Assembly: GCA_013372875.1 (NCBI GenBank)
Contig: JABXIW010000479.1
Location: 1-12,635, forward strand
From: Gammaproteobacteria bacterium
GTDB lineage: Bacteria > Pseudomonadota > Gammaproteobacteria > Enterobacterales > Kangiellaceae
Reading direction: 5' to 3'
Length of the DNA: 12,635 bases
Shown: in pieces, positions 6,511-12,635 of the stretch
How positions within the stretch are numbered: position 1 is the stretch's first letter
How the letters are laid out: every line of letters starts with the position of its first letter
Notes under the pieces: model-generated
Seen by the model: the letters and a program-made list of their open reading frames with translations, nothing else
What the model was told of the DNA's origin: nothing
Databases searched by the model: none
Position numbers and translations under genes: made by a program

Positions 6511-6858
6511 TTATGCTTCTGGAGCTTTCCCGTAGCTTTCGTTTAGAACTTCTTGCAATTCGCCTGACTGATACATTTCTAAAACGATGTCACAGCCGCC
6601 TTGTAATTCGCCATCAACCCACAATTGCGGGAACGTTGGCCAGTTAGCGTACTTTGGTAATTCTGCGCGAATATCTGGATTTTGTAGAATGTCCACATAA
6701 GCAAATTCATGGCCACACTGCATTAGCGCTTGCACTGCTTGCGCAGAGAAGCCACACATTGGTAGCTTTGGCGAGCCTTTCATATAAAGCACCACCTTGT
6801 TGTCAGCAATTTGCTTTTTAATTTGCTCTACAGTTTCATTTACAGTGTTGTCACTCAT
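6511..6858 (-). CDS. grxD: monothiol glutaredoxin Grx4
   Basis: The 115-residue protein equals E. coli GrxD in length. It has the monothiol active site C35-GFS (35-38) preceded by KGSPKLPM, the cis-proline segment WPTFPQLW (73-80) and the glutathione-binding GGCD (87-90). CGFS glutaredoxins bind a glutathione-ligated [2Fe-2S] cluster as dimers, or with BolA, and deliver or sense Fe-S clusters in the cytoplasm. The ATG at 6858 is chosen because GAGGA (6868-6864) lies 5 nt upstream; the TTG at 6870 overlaps that site and would add four unlikely residues. It is a single-gene unit with its own terminator. A TATAAT (6909-6904) upstream may be its -10. Confidence 0.96.
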   Translation of the reverse strand: MSDNTVNETVEQIKKQIADNKVVLYMKGSPKLPMCGFSAQAVQALMQCGHEFAYVDILQNPDIRAELPKYANWPTFPQLWVDGELQGGCDIVLEMYQSGELQEVLNESYGKAPEA

Positions 6859-6903
6859 GGTATTCCTCAAAAGTCTCTTGATACAGCTTAAATAATGGGC
6901 GCT

Positions 6904-6909
6904 ATTATA
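6904..6909 (-). promoter_or_regulatory. candidate -10 of grxD
   Basis: A perfect TATAAT reads on the minus strand 45 nt upstream of the grxD ATG. No good -35 is seen at the proper spacing, so this is a partial promoter call. Confidence 0.4.
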
Positions 6910-6992
6910 CGGATTTCAAGCCTAAAGTCGCGCCAAATTAGCTATAGCTATAGAACTATTTATTTGCAACTAAGGGTTTACAACTCAATGCT

Positions 6993-7043
6993 TTGCAATG
7001 GCTTGATTGATGGTTACAATAGAGGCAAATGATAATCAATATC
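6993..7043 (+). promoter_or_regulatory. promoter and Fur box of the ferric-type ABC ATPase gene
   Basis: TTGCAA (6993-6998) and TACAAT (7015-7020) are spaced by 16 bp. Just downstream, GATAAT-C-AATATC (7031-7043) matches the 6-1-6 Fur pattern GATAAT-n-ATTATC with one change and would cover the transcription start. The resulting leader is only about 27 nt and shows no Shine-Dalgarno before the ATG at 7054. Confidence 0.65.
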
Positions 7044-7053
7044 AATTAAACTA

Positions 7054-8199
7054 ATGAGCCAGCCCCCTATTCTTGAGCTAGAACAAGTCGAATGCCGTCA
7101 CGATGAACAAATCGTGGTGCAGGATATTGGTTTTACCCTGAAAGCTGGCGAGTCGGCTTGTTTACTGGGCCCTAGCGGTTGTGGCAAAACCACTCTGCTG
7201 CGAGCGATAGCCGGCTTAGAGCCTATCTATGCTGGTGAGATCGCCATTCATGGCAAGCTCTGCTCCACTCAATCTCAACAATTACCGCCCGAAAAACGTG
7301 AACTTGGCCTAGTGTTTCAAGACCATGCACTCTTTCCACACTTGTCCACTAGCGACAATGTGGCCTTCGGCTTGCGTAAGCTATCTCGTAAAGAAAAAGC
7401 CAAAAGAGTCGAAGAGTGTTTGGCCTTGGTTGGCTTGGACGGATTAGGCGAGCGCTTTCCGCACCAGATTTCAGGCGGTCAGCAACAGCGGGTTGCCCTA
7501 GCTCGCACCATAGCGCCCAAGCCAAAGTTAATCTTACTGGACGAGGCTTTCTCGAGTCTTGATACGCATTTACGCCGCTCTTTGGCTCGTGAATTGAAAG
7601 ATTTGCTCAAATCGCAAGGCATTGCTTCGCTGTTGGTAACCCACGATCAGCAGGAAGCCTTTGCAATGGCTGACTACATTGGGGTGATGCATCAAGGCAA
7701 GCTGTTGCAATGGGATACGCCTTATAATTTGTACCATCAGCCAGCCGATCCGCAGATCGCCAGTTTTATTGGTGATGGTCATTTTATTAGTGGCGTAATT
7801 CATAAGGATATGGATCAAGCAGAGCACTCGGTCGATGAAAAACCTACCGTAAGCACTATTTTGGGCGACTTCCCCATTGCCAATATCCATAACTACCTGG
7901 TTAAAAATCAACCAGTAGAAAATGGTAATGGTTCCAAGTACCAATTTACCGATCATGAACAAGTTTTAGTCTTGATGCGACCCGATGATATTACGCCAAA
8001 TCCAGAGTCAAAATTACGCGCAAAAGTCACTCACAAGGTGTTTCGCGGTGCCATTATTGAATACGAGCTGGAATTGGCCAATCAGGAGTCCCTAAAGGCG
8101 CTATTCGCCAGCCACCATGATTATCCGCTAGCCCAAGATATTGGGTTGGACTTGGATGTACAACACTTGATCGTGTATCCTAACAAGGTCGAGCTGTAA
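7054..8199 (+). CDS. FbpC-like ABC transporter ATP-binding protein (probable ferric iron uptake)
   Basis: This 381-residue ATPase has Walker A GPSGCGKTT (39-47), Q-loop Q89, signature ISGGQQQ (139-145), Walker B LILLDE (159-164), D-loop SSLD (167-170) and H197. A C-terminal domain of about 140 residues (from about 240) is the TOBE-type extension of the CUT1/FbpC/PotA group. QDHALFPHLS and the DTPYNLYHQP stretch resemble the ferric-iron (FbpC/AfuC) branch. The Fur-like box at the promoter supports an iron role. ATP hydrolysis here would power import through a membrane permease, but no permease or binding-protein gene adjoins: grxD lies upstream and nrdA downstream. Spermidine/putrescine or thiamine import are alternatives on domain evidence alone. 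Confidence 0.85.
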   Translation: MSQPPILELEQVECRHDEQIVVQDIGFTLKAGESACLLGPSGCGKTTLLRAIAGLEPIYAGEIAIHGKLCSTQSQQLPPEKRELGLVFQDHALFPHLSTSDNVAFGLRKLSRKEKAKRVEECLALVGLDGLGERFPHQISGGQQQRVALARTIAPKPKLILLDEAFSSLDTHLRRSLARELKDLLKSQGIASLLVTHDQQEAFAMADYIGVMHQGKLLQWDTPYNLYHQPADPQIASFIGDGHFISGVIHKDMDQAEHSVDEKPTVSTILGDFPIANIHNYLVKNQPVENGNGSKYQFTDHEQVLVLMRPDDITPNPESKLRAKVTHKVFRGAIIEYELELANQESLKALFASHHDYPLAQDIGLDLDVQHLIVYPNKVEL

Positions 8200-8209
8200 A
8201 AATTCCTGA

Positions 8210-8266
8210 CAAGCAAAAAAAGTTTTTTTTGCTTGACAAGGCGCGAGGTCAAGCCCAATAAGGGCT
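8210..8266 (+). terminator. overlapping hairpins after the ABC gene, possible terminator
   Basis: CAAGC plus A7 (8210-8221) can pair with the T8 plus GCTTG run (8223-8235). Alternatively GCTTGAC (8231-8237) pairs with GTCAAGC (8248-8254), or AGCCC (8252-8256) with GGGCT (8262-8266). The T-run lies inside the first stem rather than after it, so classical intrinsic termination is uncertain. Position 11 nt past the stop supports a 3'-end role. Confidence 0.4.
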
Positions 8267-8294
8267 AGCGCTCAAGTGCCAAGTTTCACACAAT

Positions 8295-8303
8295 TTATCC
8301 ACA
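8295..8303 (+). promoter_or_regulatory. DnaA box upstream of nrdA
   Basis: TTATCCACA is a perfect consensus DnaA box, 23 bp upstream of the candidate nrdA -35. A degenerate box (TGTGCATTA, 8 of 9 on the minus strand) is at 8395-8403. DnaA regulates nrdAB in E. coli through boxes upstream of its promoter, so the same control is plausible. Confidence 0.6.
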
Positions 8304-8325
8304 AGAAATTCCCCTAAATATACCC

Positions 8326-8354
8326 TTGCCAAGGCTTTAAAAACGCACTATCTT
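8326..8354 (+). promoter_or_regulatory. nrdA promoter
   Basis: TTGCCA (8326-8331) and TATCTT (8349-8354) are separated by an ideal 17 bp. The inferred start near 8361 gives a leader of about 187 nt, which contains a CTTTGT/ACAAAG hairpin (8428-8443) but no credible small gene. Confidence 0.5.
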
Positions 8355-8389
8355 GTATCTGTTAGTAATTAAAACACTATATATGGGCA
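8345..8389. promoter_or_regulatory. candidate NrdR boxes at nrdA
   Basis: ACACTATATATGGGCA (8374-8389) matches the first 11 positions of the NrdR pattern ACACTATATATAGTGT exactly; its second half is poor. A weaker partner starting GCACTAT (8345-8360) overlaps the -10. The 29-bp offset is slightly short of the usual three helical turns. NrdR represses nrd operons when dNTP/ATP levels are high. Confidence 0.45.
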
Positions 8390-8517
8390 AATATTGTGCA
8401 TTAAGAGTTTTCGCTAACTCATTGATTCTTTGTAAAGACAAAGCAAAAGTAAGATTTTATGGTTATTTTTTAAGCAAAAAGAAAATGACCTAGAGCCAAC
8501 AGAATTTTAATAAGACA

Positions 8518-8551
8518 AATGACGACTAAAAAGAGGTTCGTGGAGTAATGG
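8518..8551 (+). repeat. copy 1 of a motif shared by the nrdA start region and the nrdA-nrdB gap
   Basis: The segment contains AATGAC, ACTA, GAGGTTCG, TGGAG and the nrdA ATGG in order. The copy at 11559-11588 has the same blocks with a few substitutions and short gaps. Here it carries the translation start of nrdA: GGAG ends only 2 nt before the ATG, and AAGAGG (8531-8536) is 11 nt away, so neither spacing is ideal. Confidence 0.5.
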
Positions 8552-11433
8552 AAACCGAAGCCGGTAAGCAAGCACATCAAGGCGCAGATCAAAGCGCCAA
8601 GCCAGTAACACCTTCAGAAACGACTAGCCATTTAGACATTCAAGCGACTAAACCAGGGGAAATTCGCGTGATCCGTCGTAATGGCAAGGTAACACCTTAT
8701 GACGACTCAAAGATTGAAGTAGCCATGACTAAAGCCTTCTTAGCAGTAGAAGGTGGCGCAGCGGCAGCTTCGGGTCGCGTGCATGAAACGGTTAAAAAGT
8801 TAACCCAAATGATCAGTGAAGCCTTTAAACGTCGTTTGCCAGCTGGCGGTACTATCCATATCGAAGACATCCAAGATCAGGTTGAATTGGCCTTGATGCG
8901 TAACGGCGAACAAAAAATTGCTCGTGCTTATGTACTCTATCGTGAAGAACGCGCTAAAGAACGTGCTGAACGCGATAGCGCCAAGTTAGACGCGATCGTT
9001 GGCGATCACCAATACACTGTAACCCTTGAAGATGGCTCACAGCGTCCATTGGATGTACAACGCTTGCACACCGTTGTTTTAGAAGCCTGTAAAGATTTAG
9101 ATGATGTTGACGCAGAAAGCATCATCAAAGAAACCATGCGTAACTTGTATGATGGCGTAGCAATTAAAGACGTTTATCAAGCGATGGTCATGACTGCGCG
9201 CACCATGATTGAGAACGAGCCAAACTACACTTATGTAACCGCTCGTCTATTGATGGACTCGATCCGCACTGAAGCTCTGCAAGCCTTAGGCGTTGCTAAA
9301 CGCGCCACCCAAGCGGAAATGGCAGCGATTTATCCTCAAGCCTTTAGAGCCTATTTAAAATTAGGTGTTGAGCACGAATTATTAAGCCCTGAATTGTTGA
9401 GCTTCGACTTAGAGCGCCTTGCGGCAGCCATTAAGCCTGAGCGCGATATGCAGTTCACTTACCTTGGCATTCAAACCTTATACGATCGCTACTTTATCCA
9501 CAAAGACGAAGTGCGCATTGAATTGCCACAGGTATTCTGGATGCGTGTTTGTATGGGTCTTGCAGTAAACGAAGATGACCGTGAAGCGCGCGCGATTGAG
9601 TTCTACGATAACTTATCGAGCTTCCACTACATGAGCTCAACACCAACCCTATTCAACTCAGGTACTTTGCGTCCGCAGCTTTCAAGCTGTTACTTAACTA
9701 ATGTTCCTGATGACCTAGACGGCATCTACAGTGCAATTAAAGATAACGCACTACTGTCTAAATTCGCTGGTGGCTTGGGTAACGACTGGACGCCAGTACG
9801 CAGCTTAGGCGCTTACATCAAAGGCACAAACGGCAAATCACAAGGTGTTGTACCATTCTTGAAAGTAGCTAACGATACCGCAGTTGCAGTTAACCAAGGT
9901 GGCAAGCGTAAAGGCGCGGTTTGTGCTTACTTAGAAACTTGGCACAGCGATATCGAAGAGTTTTTAGAGCTGCGTAAAAATACTGGTGACGATCGTCGTC
10001 GTACCCATGACATGAACTCAGCTAACTGGGTGCCAGACTTATTCTTGAAGCGTGTCGCCACCGATGGCGAATGGACTTTATTCAGCCCACACGAAGTGCC
10101 CGATCTGCACGACTTGTACGGTAAAGCCTTCGAAGAGCGTTATGAGTACTACGAAGAAATGGCCAAATACGGCAAGATGAAAACTGCCAAGACTATCGTT
10201 GCTAAAGATCTATGGCGCAAAATGCTGTCCATGTTGTTCGAGACTGGCCACCCTTGGATCACTTTTAAAGATCCTTGTAACGTACGTTCACCTCAGCAGC
10301 ACGCAGGCGTGGTTCACAGCTCGAACTTGTGTACTGAAATTACATTGAACACCAAAGCGCGTGAAGAAATCGCGGTTTGTAACTTAGGCTCGGTGAACCT
10401 GCCTAAGCACATGAAAGATGGCAAATTGGATCTTGAACAGTTAGAAAAAACCATCAAGACTTCGGTTCGTATGCTGGACAATGTTATCGACATTAACTTC
10501 TATCCTGTTGAAACGGCCAAAGCCTCAAATATGCGTCACCGTCCAATCGGTCTTGGCATGATGGGCTTCCAAGATGCGCTTTATATGCAAAGCATTCCTT
10601 ACTCGTCGGGTGCGGCAGTTGAGTTTGCTGATCGTGCGATGGAAGCGATTTCCTACTTTGCAATCCAAGCATCAACCGACTTAGCGGAAGAGCGCGGCTC
10701 TTACGAGACTTATGAAGGCTCATTATGGTCACAAGGTATTCTACCAATCGATTCAGTACAAAAGTTGATTGATGAGCGCGGCAGTGATTTTATCGAAGTG
10801 AATCAATCACAAACCATGGATTGGGATACACTTCGTGGTCGTGTTGAAACCGTCGGTATGCGTAACTCAAATGTGATGGCGATTGCACCAACCGCAACCA
10901 TTTCAAACATCACAGGGGTTTCACAATCGATTGAGCCAACGTACCAAAACTTATATGTGAAATCGAACTTGTCAGGTGAATTCACGGTAGTTAACCCTTA
11001 CATGGTGAACGAGCTTAAAGCGCGTAACTTGTGGGATAAGGTGATGGTTAATGATTTGAAATACTACGAAGGTAGCTTGAGCCAAATCGACCGTATTCCT
11101 GATGAAGTAAAACATTTATTCTCGACAGCTTTCGAAGTTGAACCGAAATGGTTAGTGGAAGCTGCCAGCCGTCGTCAAAAGTGGATTGACCAAGCGCAAT
11201 CATTGAACCTGTACATGAGTGAGCCATCAGGTAAGAAACTGGATATGGTGTATCGCATGGCTTGGTTCCGTGGCTTGAAAACCACTTACTATTTGCGCTC
11301 TTTAGGTGCGACTAGTACGGAAAAATCAACAATTAGCGATGGCAAACTGAACGCCGTAGCCGCAGCGCCAGTAGGCTCTGCTGCGCCACAAGCATGTTCG
11401 ATTGATGATCCAGATTGCGAGGCTTGTCAATAA
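8548..11433 (+). CDS. nrdA: class Ia ribonucleoside-diphosphate reductase, alpha subunit
   Basis: The 961-residue protein reduces ribonucleoside diphosphates to deoxyribonucleotides, using a radical generated by NrdB. It has two N-terminal ATP-cones, about residues 38-140 (RVIRRNGKVTPYD onward) and 155-245, and then the ten-stranded barrel. Catalytic residues are all present: C381 (SSCYLTN) and C611 (AVCNLGS) form the active-site pair, N593-L-C595-T-E597 holds the thiyl-radical cysteine, and Y914-Y915 relay the radical. The C-terminal tail ends DCEAC with C957 and C960, the re-reduction pair served by thioredoxin or glutaredoxin. E. coli NrdA (761 residues) has one cone; the two-cone form is known in Pseudomonas. 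Coding is intact, with codon use suggesting high expression. nrdB follows after 257 bp. Confidence 0.97.
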   Translation: METEAGKQAHQGADQSAKPVTPSETTSHLDIQATKPGEIRVIRRNGKVTPYDDSKIEVAMTKAFLAVEGGAAAASGRVHETVKKLTQMISEAFKRRLPAGGTIHIEDIQDQVELALMRNGEQKIARAYVLYREERAKERAERDSAKLDAIVGDHQYTVTLEDGSQRPLDVQRLHTVVLEACKDLDDVDAESIIKETMRNLYDGVAIKDVYQAMVMTARTMIENEPNYTYVTARLLMDSIRTEALQALGVAKRATQAEMAAIYPQAFRAYLKLGVEHELLSPELLSFDLERLAAAIKPERDMQFTYLGIQTLYDRYFIHKDEVRIELPQVFWMRVCMGLAVNEDDREARAIEFYDNLSSFHYMSSTPTLFNSGTLRPQLSSCYLTNVPDDLDGIYSAIKDNALLSKFAGGLGNDWTPVRSLGAYIKGTNGKSQGVVPFLKVANDTAVAVNQGGKRKGAVCAYLETWHSDIEEFLELRKNTGDDRRRTHDMNSANWVPDLFLKRVATDGEWTLFSPHEVPDLHDLYGKAFEERYEYYEEMAKYGKMKTAKTIVAKDLWRKMLSMLFETGHPWITFKDPCNVRSPQQHAGVVHSSNLCTEITLNTKAREEIAVCNLGSVNLPKHMKDGKLDLEQLEKTIKTSVRMLDNVIDINFYPVETAKASNMRHRPIGLGMMGFQDALYMQSIPYSSGAAVEFADRAMEAISYFAIQASTDLAEERGSYETYEGSLWSQGILPIDSVQKLIDERGSDFIEVNQSQTMDWDTLRGRVETVGMRNSNVMAIAPTATISNITGVSQSIEPTYQNLYVKSNLSGEFTVVNPYMVNELKARNLWDKVMVNDLKYYEGSLSQIDRIPDEVKHLFSTAFEVEPKWLVEAASRRQKWIDQAQSLNLYMSEPSGKKLDMVYRMAWFRGLKTTYYLRSLGATSTEKSTISDGKLNAVAAAPVGSAAPQACSIDDPDCEACQ

Positions 11434-11558
11434 TCTCAGATTAGTGATGAGCTTCATGATCTAACTCAAGATCAGGCATGCTTAATTATCGATATGATGC
11501 AGATGGTTTGAATTCATATCGATGTAAAACAAAAGAGAAGTAAGGGCTGTTAAAGCCT
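11431..11558 (+). repeat. cluster of inverted repeats after nrdA
   Basis: Three separate inverted repeats follow the nrdA stop. TAATCT-c-AGATTA (11431-11443) starts on the stop codon itself. TGATCT (11457-11462) pairs with AGATCA (11469-11474). ATCGATATGA (11488-11497) pairs perfectly over 10 bp with TCATATCGAT (11514-11523) across a 16-nt loop. None is followed by a T-run, so they look like mRNA processing, stability or protein-binding elements rather than terminators. No gene is seen here. Confidence 0.5.
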
Positions 11559-11588
11559 AATGACAACTAGAAGAGTTCGGGGAGATGG
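11559..11588 (+). repeat. copy 2 of the nrdA start-region motif
   Basis: AATGAC, ACTA, AAGAG, TTCG, GGAG and ATGG occur in the same order as at 8518-8551, with substitutions and about 4 nt of gaps. The last part forms the 5' strand of the hairpin at 11579-11640. The ATG here would open only a 21-codon frame. Confidence 0.5.
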
Positions 11589-11665
11589 TTTTCATTTTGA
11601 AAACCCAAACAATATTGAGGGATTTGTTTGCACTCTCCCCCGCTTTTTAAAGTGAACTTTAAAAG
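11579..11665 (+). promoter_or_regulatory. predicted three-way-junction RNA with U-run between nrdA and nrdB
   Basis: Stem P1 is GGGGAGA (11579-11585) with TCTCCCC (11634-11640). Inside it are two back-to-back hairpins. P2 is GGTTTTC/GAAAACC (11587-11593 with 11599-11605, plus an inner A-T pair). P3 is CAAACAA/TTGTTTG (11606-11612 with 11624-11630). TTTTT follows at 11644-11648, so the structure could act as an attenuating terminator between nrdA and nrdB. That T-run can also pair downstream, as TTTAAAG (11646-11652) with CTTTAAA (11657-11663), which is an alternative fold. The pairings were found by eye; no energy was computed. Confidence 0.55.
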
Positions 11666-11690
11666 AAAATTAATCTTTAACGAGGTAATT

Positions 11691-12635
11691 ATGTTCAATT
11701 GGGACGATTATAATAAAGAAGACCAAGTAGAAACGAAAAAACCAGCTCCTGCGGTTGCTGAAAAAGCAGCCCAAATAGCAGAAGCGGCTCAAGAACAAGT
11801 TTCGCAAGCAGCGCCTGCAGCTTCAGCAGTCGCGCCTGCGCCTACGGCGACCAATACTCAACAAGCAGCGACTCCAGAAGCAAAAGTTACAGAACCTAAA
11901 GCTGACTACTCAAACATTGCAGATCCAACTGAACGCGCTAAAGCAGGTTTAGAAAACTTGGATGTAGCAGCAGGCTTAGAAGATCTAGAAATGGGCGCGG
12001 CTCGTGTCACAGTTGATGCCAAGGCCATGATCAACTGCCGTGCTGACTTGAACCAATTAGTGCCATTCAAATACGACTGGGCTTGGCAAAAATATTTAGA
12101 CGGTTGTGCCAACCACTGGATGCCACAAGAAATTAATATGACTAAAGACGTCGCTACTTGGAAAGATCCAAATGGTCTTTCTGAAGACGAACGTCGCATC
12201 GTGATGCGCTCACTTGGCTATTTCTCAACTGCGGACTCATTAGTAGCGAATAACTTAGTATTAGCGATTTATCGTTTAATCACCAACCCAGAATGTCGTC
12301 AATACATCTTGCGTCAGGCTTTTGAAGAAGCTATTCATACTCATGCTTATCAATACTGTGTTGAGTCATTGGGCATGGACGAAGCAGAAGTCTTTAATAT
12401 GTATCGTGAAGTGCCAAGTATCGCTAAAAAAGCCGCTTGGAGTATTGAGCACACTAAAGGTATTTCTAACCCAGCATTCCAAACAGGTACTACTGAATCC
12501 GATCAGGAGTTGCTAAGAAACCTTATCGGCTTCTACTGCGTTACCGAAGGTATTTTCTTCTACTGTGGCTTCACGCAAATTCTATCGATGGGTCGTCGCA
12601 ACAAGATGACTGGGGTTGCTGAGCAATTCCAATAC
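11691..12635 (+). CDS. nrdB: class Ia ribonucleotide reductase, beta subunit (3'-truncated by window end)
   Basis: An open frame of 315 codons runs to the window edge from an ATG with GAGG (11682-11685) 5 nt upstream. NrdB houses the di-iron centre and stable tyrosyl radical that activates NrdA. Visible iron ligands are D153 (NMTKD), E213 and H216 in E-A-I-H-T-H-A-Y, and E286 (VTEGIFF). Y220 aligns with the E. coli radical tyrosine Y122, so this is class Ia-like rather than the Phe-substituted Ic type. The remaining Glu and His ligands lie beyond the window. Residues 1-15 ([11 protein letters not shown]) are followed by an Ala/Pro/Gln/Glu-rich linker (about 17-70) before the folded core. Such N-terminal extensions occur in Pseudomonas-type NrdB. 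Confidence 0.95.
   Translation, partial: MFNWDDYNKEDQVETKKPAPAVAEKAAQIAEAAQEQVSQAAPAASAVAPAPTATNTQQAATPEAKVTEPKADYSNIADPTERAKAGLENLDVAAGLEDLEMGAARVTVDAKAMINCRADLNQLVPFKYDWAWQKYLDGCANHWMPQEINMTKDVATWKDPNGLSEDERRIVMRSLGYFSTADSLVANNLVLAIYRLITNPECRQYILRQAFEEAIHTHAYQYCVESLGMDEAEVFNMYREVPSIAKKAAWSIEHTKGISNPAFQTGTTESDQELLRNLIGFYCVTEGIFFYCGFTQILSMGRRNKMTGVAEQFQY

Noticed and set aside
7570..7962. 130-codon minus-strand frame within the ABC ATPase gene
   Set aside because: It is antisense to well-conserved ATPase motifs and has no recognisable domain or initiation site.
8459..8473. Five-codon leader peptide frame (MVIF) in the nrdA leader
   Set aside because: Too short and common by chance; no regulatory codons or linked hairpin.
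10493..10985. Two minus-strand frames within nrdA
   Set aside because: Antisense shadows of conserved NrdA coding sequence.
11906..12516. A minus-strand 97-codon frame and a plus-strand 64-codon frame in the nrdB region
   Set aside because: Both lie in other frames of an intact NrdB reading frame that continues to the window end.
12103..12635. Possible class Ic (radical-tyrosine-less) NrdB
   Set aside because: Y220 is present at the position equivalent to E. coli Y122, and the visible iron ligands are canonical.

Overview
The window reads as a chromosomal segment of a moderately AT-rich gammaproteobacterium, judging by a GrxD of exactly 115 residues, a haem-type bacterioferritin paired with Bfd, a two-ATP-cone class Ia NrdA, and Fur-, OxyR-, NrdR- and DnaA-like sites. 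A Kangiella-like marine lineage would fit, but that is an impression and cannot be shown here. No tRNA, rRNA, CRISPR array, insertion sequence or phage gene is visible.

Layout. (1) 1-1253, peroxide and iron storage: the first 26 codons of a minus-strand peroxiredoxin with an OxyR-like site upstream, then bfd and bfr on the plus strand with Fur-like elements, closed by a bidirectional terminator. (2) 1254-3893, a tightly packed minus-strand operon: a signal-peptide-bearing short-chain dehydrogenase, an ATP/ADP-translocase-like carrier and a small membrane protein. (3) 4155-5276, a divergent plus-strand Tat-exported NAD-binding epimerase-like protein. Its stop codon overlaps that of the convergent gdpD-like gene in one CTAG, and its apparent terminator lies inside that gene. 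(4) 5273-6858, minus strand: a GDPD-family phosphodiesterase, an unknown secreted Cys-rich protein coupled to it by ATGA, and monothiol glutaredoxin grxD. (5) 7054-8199, a Fur-box-preceded FbpC-like ABC ATPase with no permease or binding protein nearby. (6) 8200-12635, the class Ia ribonucleotide reductase genes nrdA (complete) and nrdB (cut by the window end). Upstream of nrdA are a perfect DnaA box, a sigma70-like promoter and NrdR-like boxes.

Much of the window concerns iron and redox. Peroxiredoxin removes peroxide, Bfr stores iron and Bfd releases it, Grx4 handles Fe-S clusters, the ABC ATPase probably serves ferric iron import, and NrdAB consumes iron for its di-iron tyrosyl-radical cofactor. 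Fur-like sites precede bfd and the ABC gene, with a weaker one before bfr.

The most unusual non-coding part is the 257-bp gap between nrdA and nrdB. It holds several inverted repeats, including a compact predicted three-way-junction RNA ending in a U-run, and a motif that repeats the translation-start region of nrdA.
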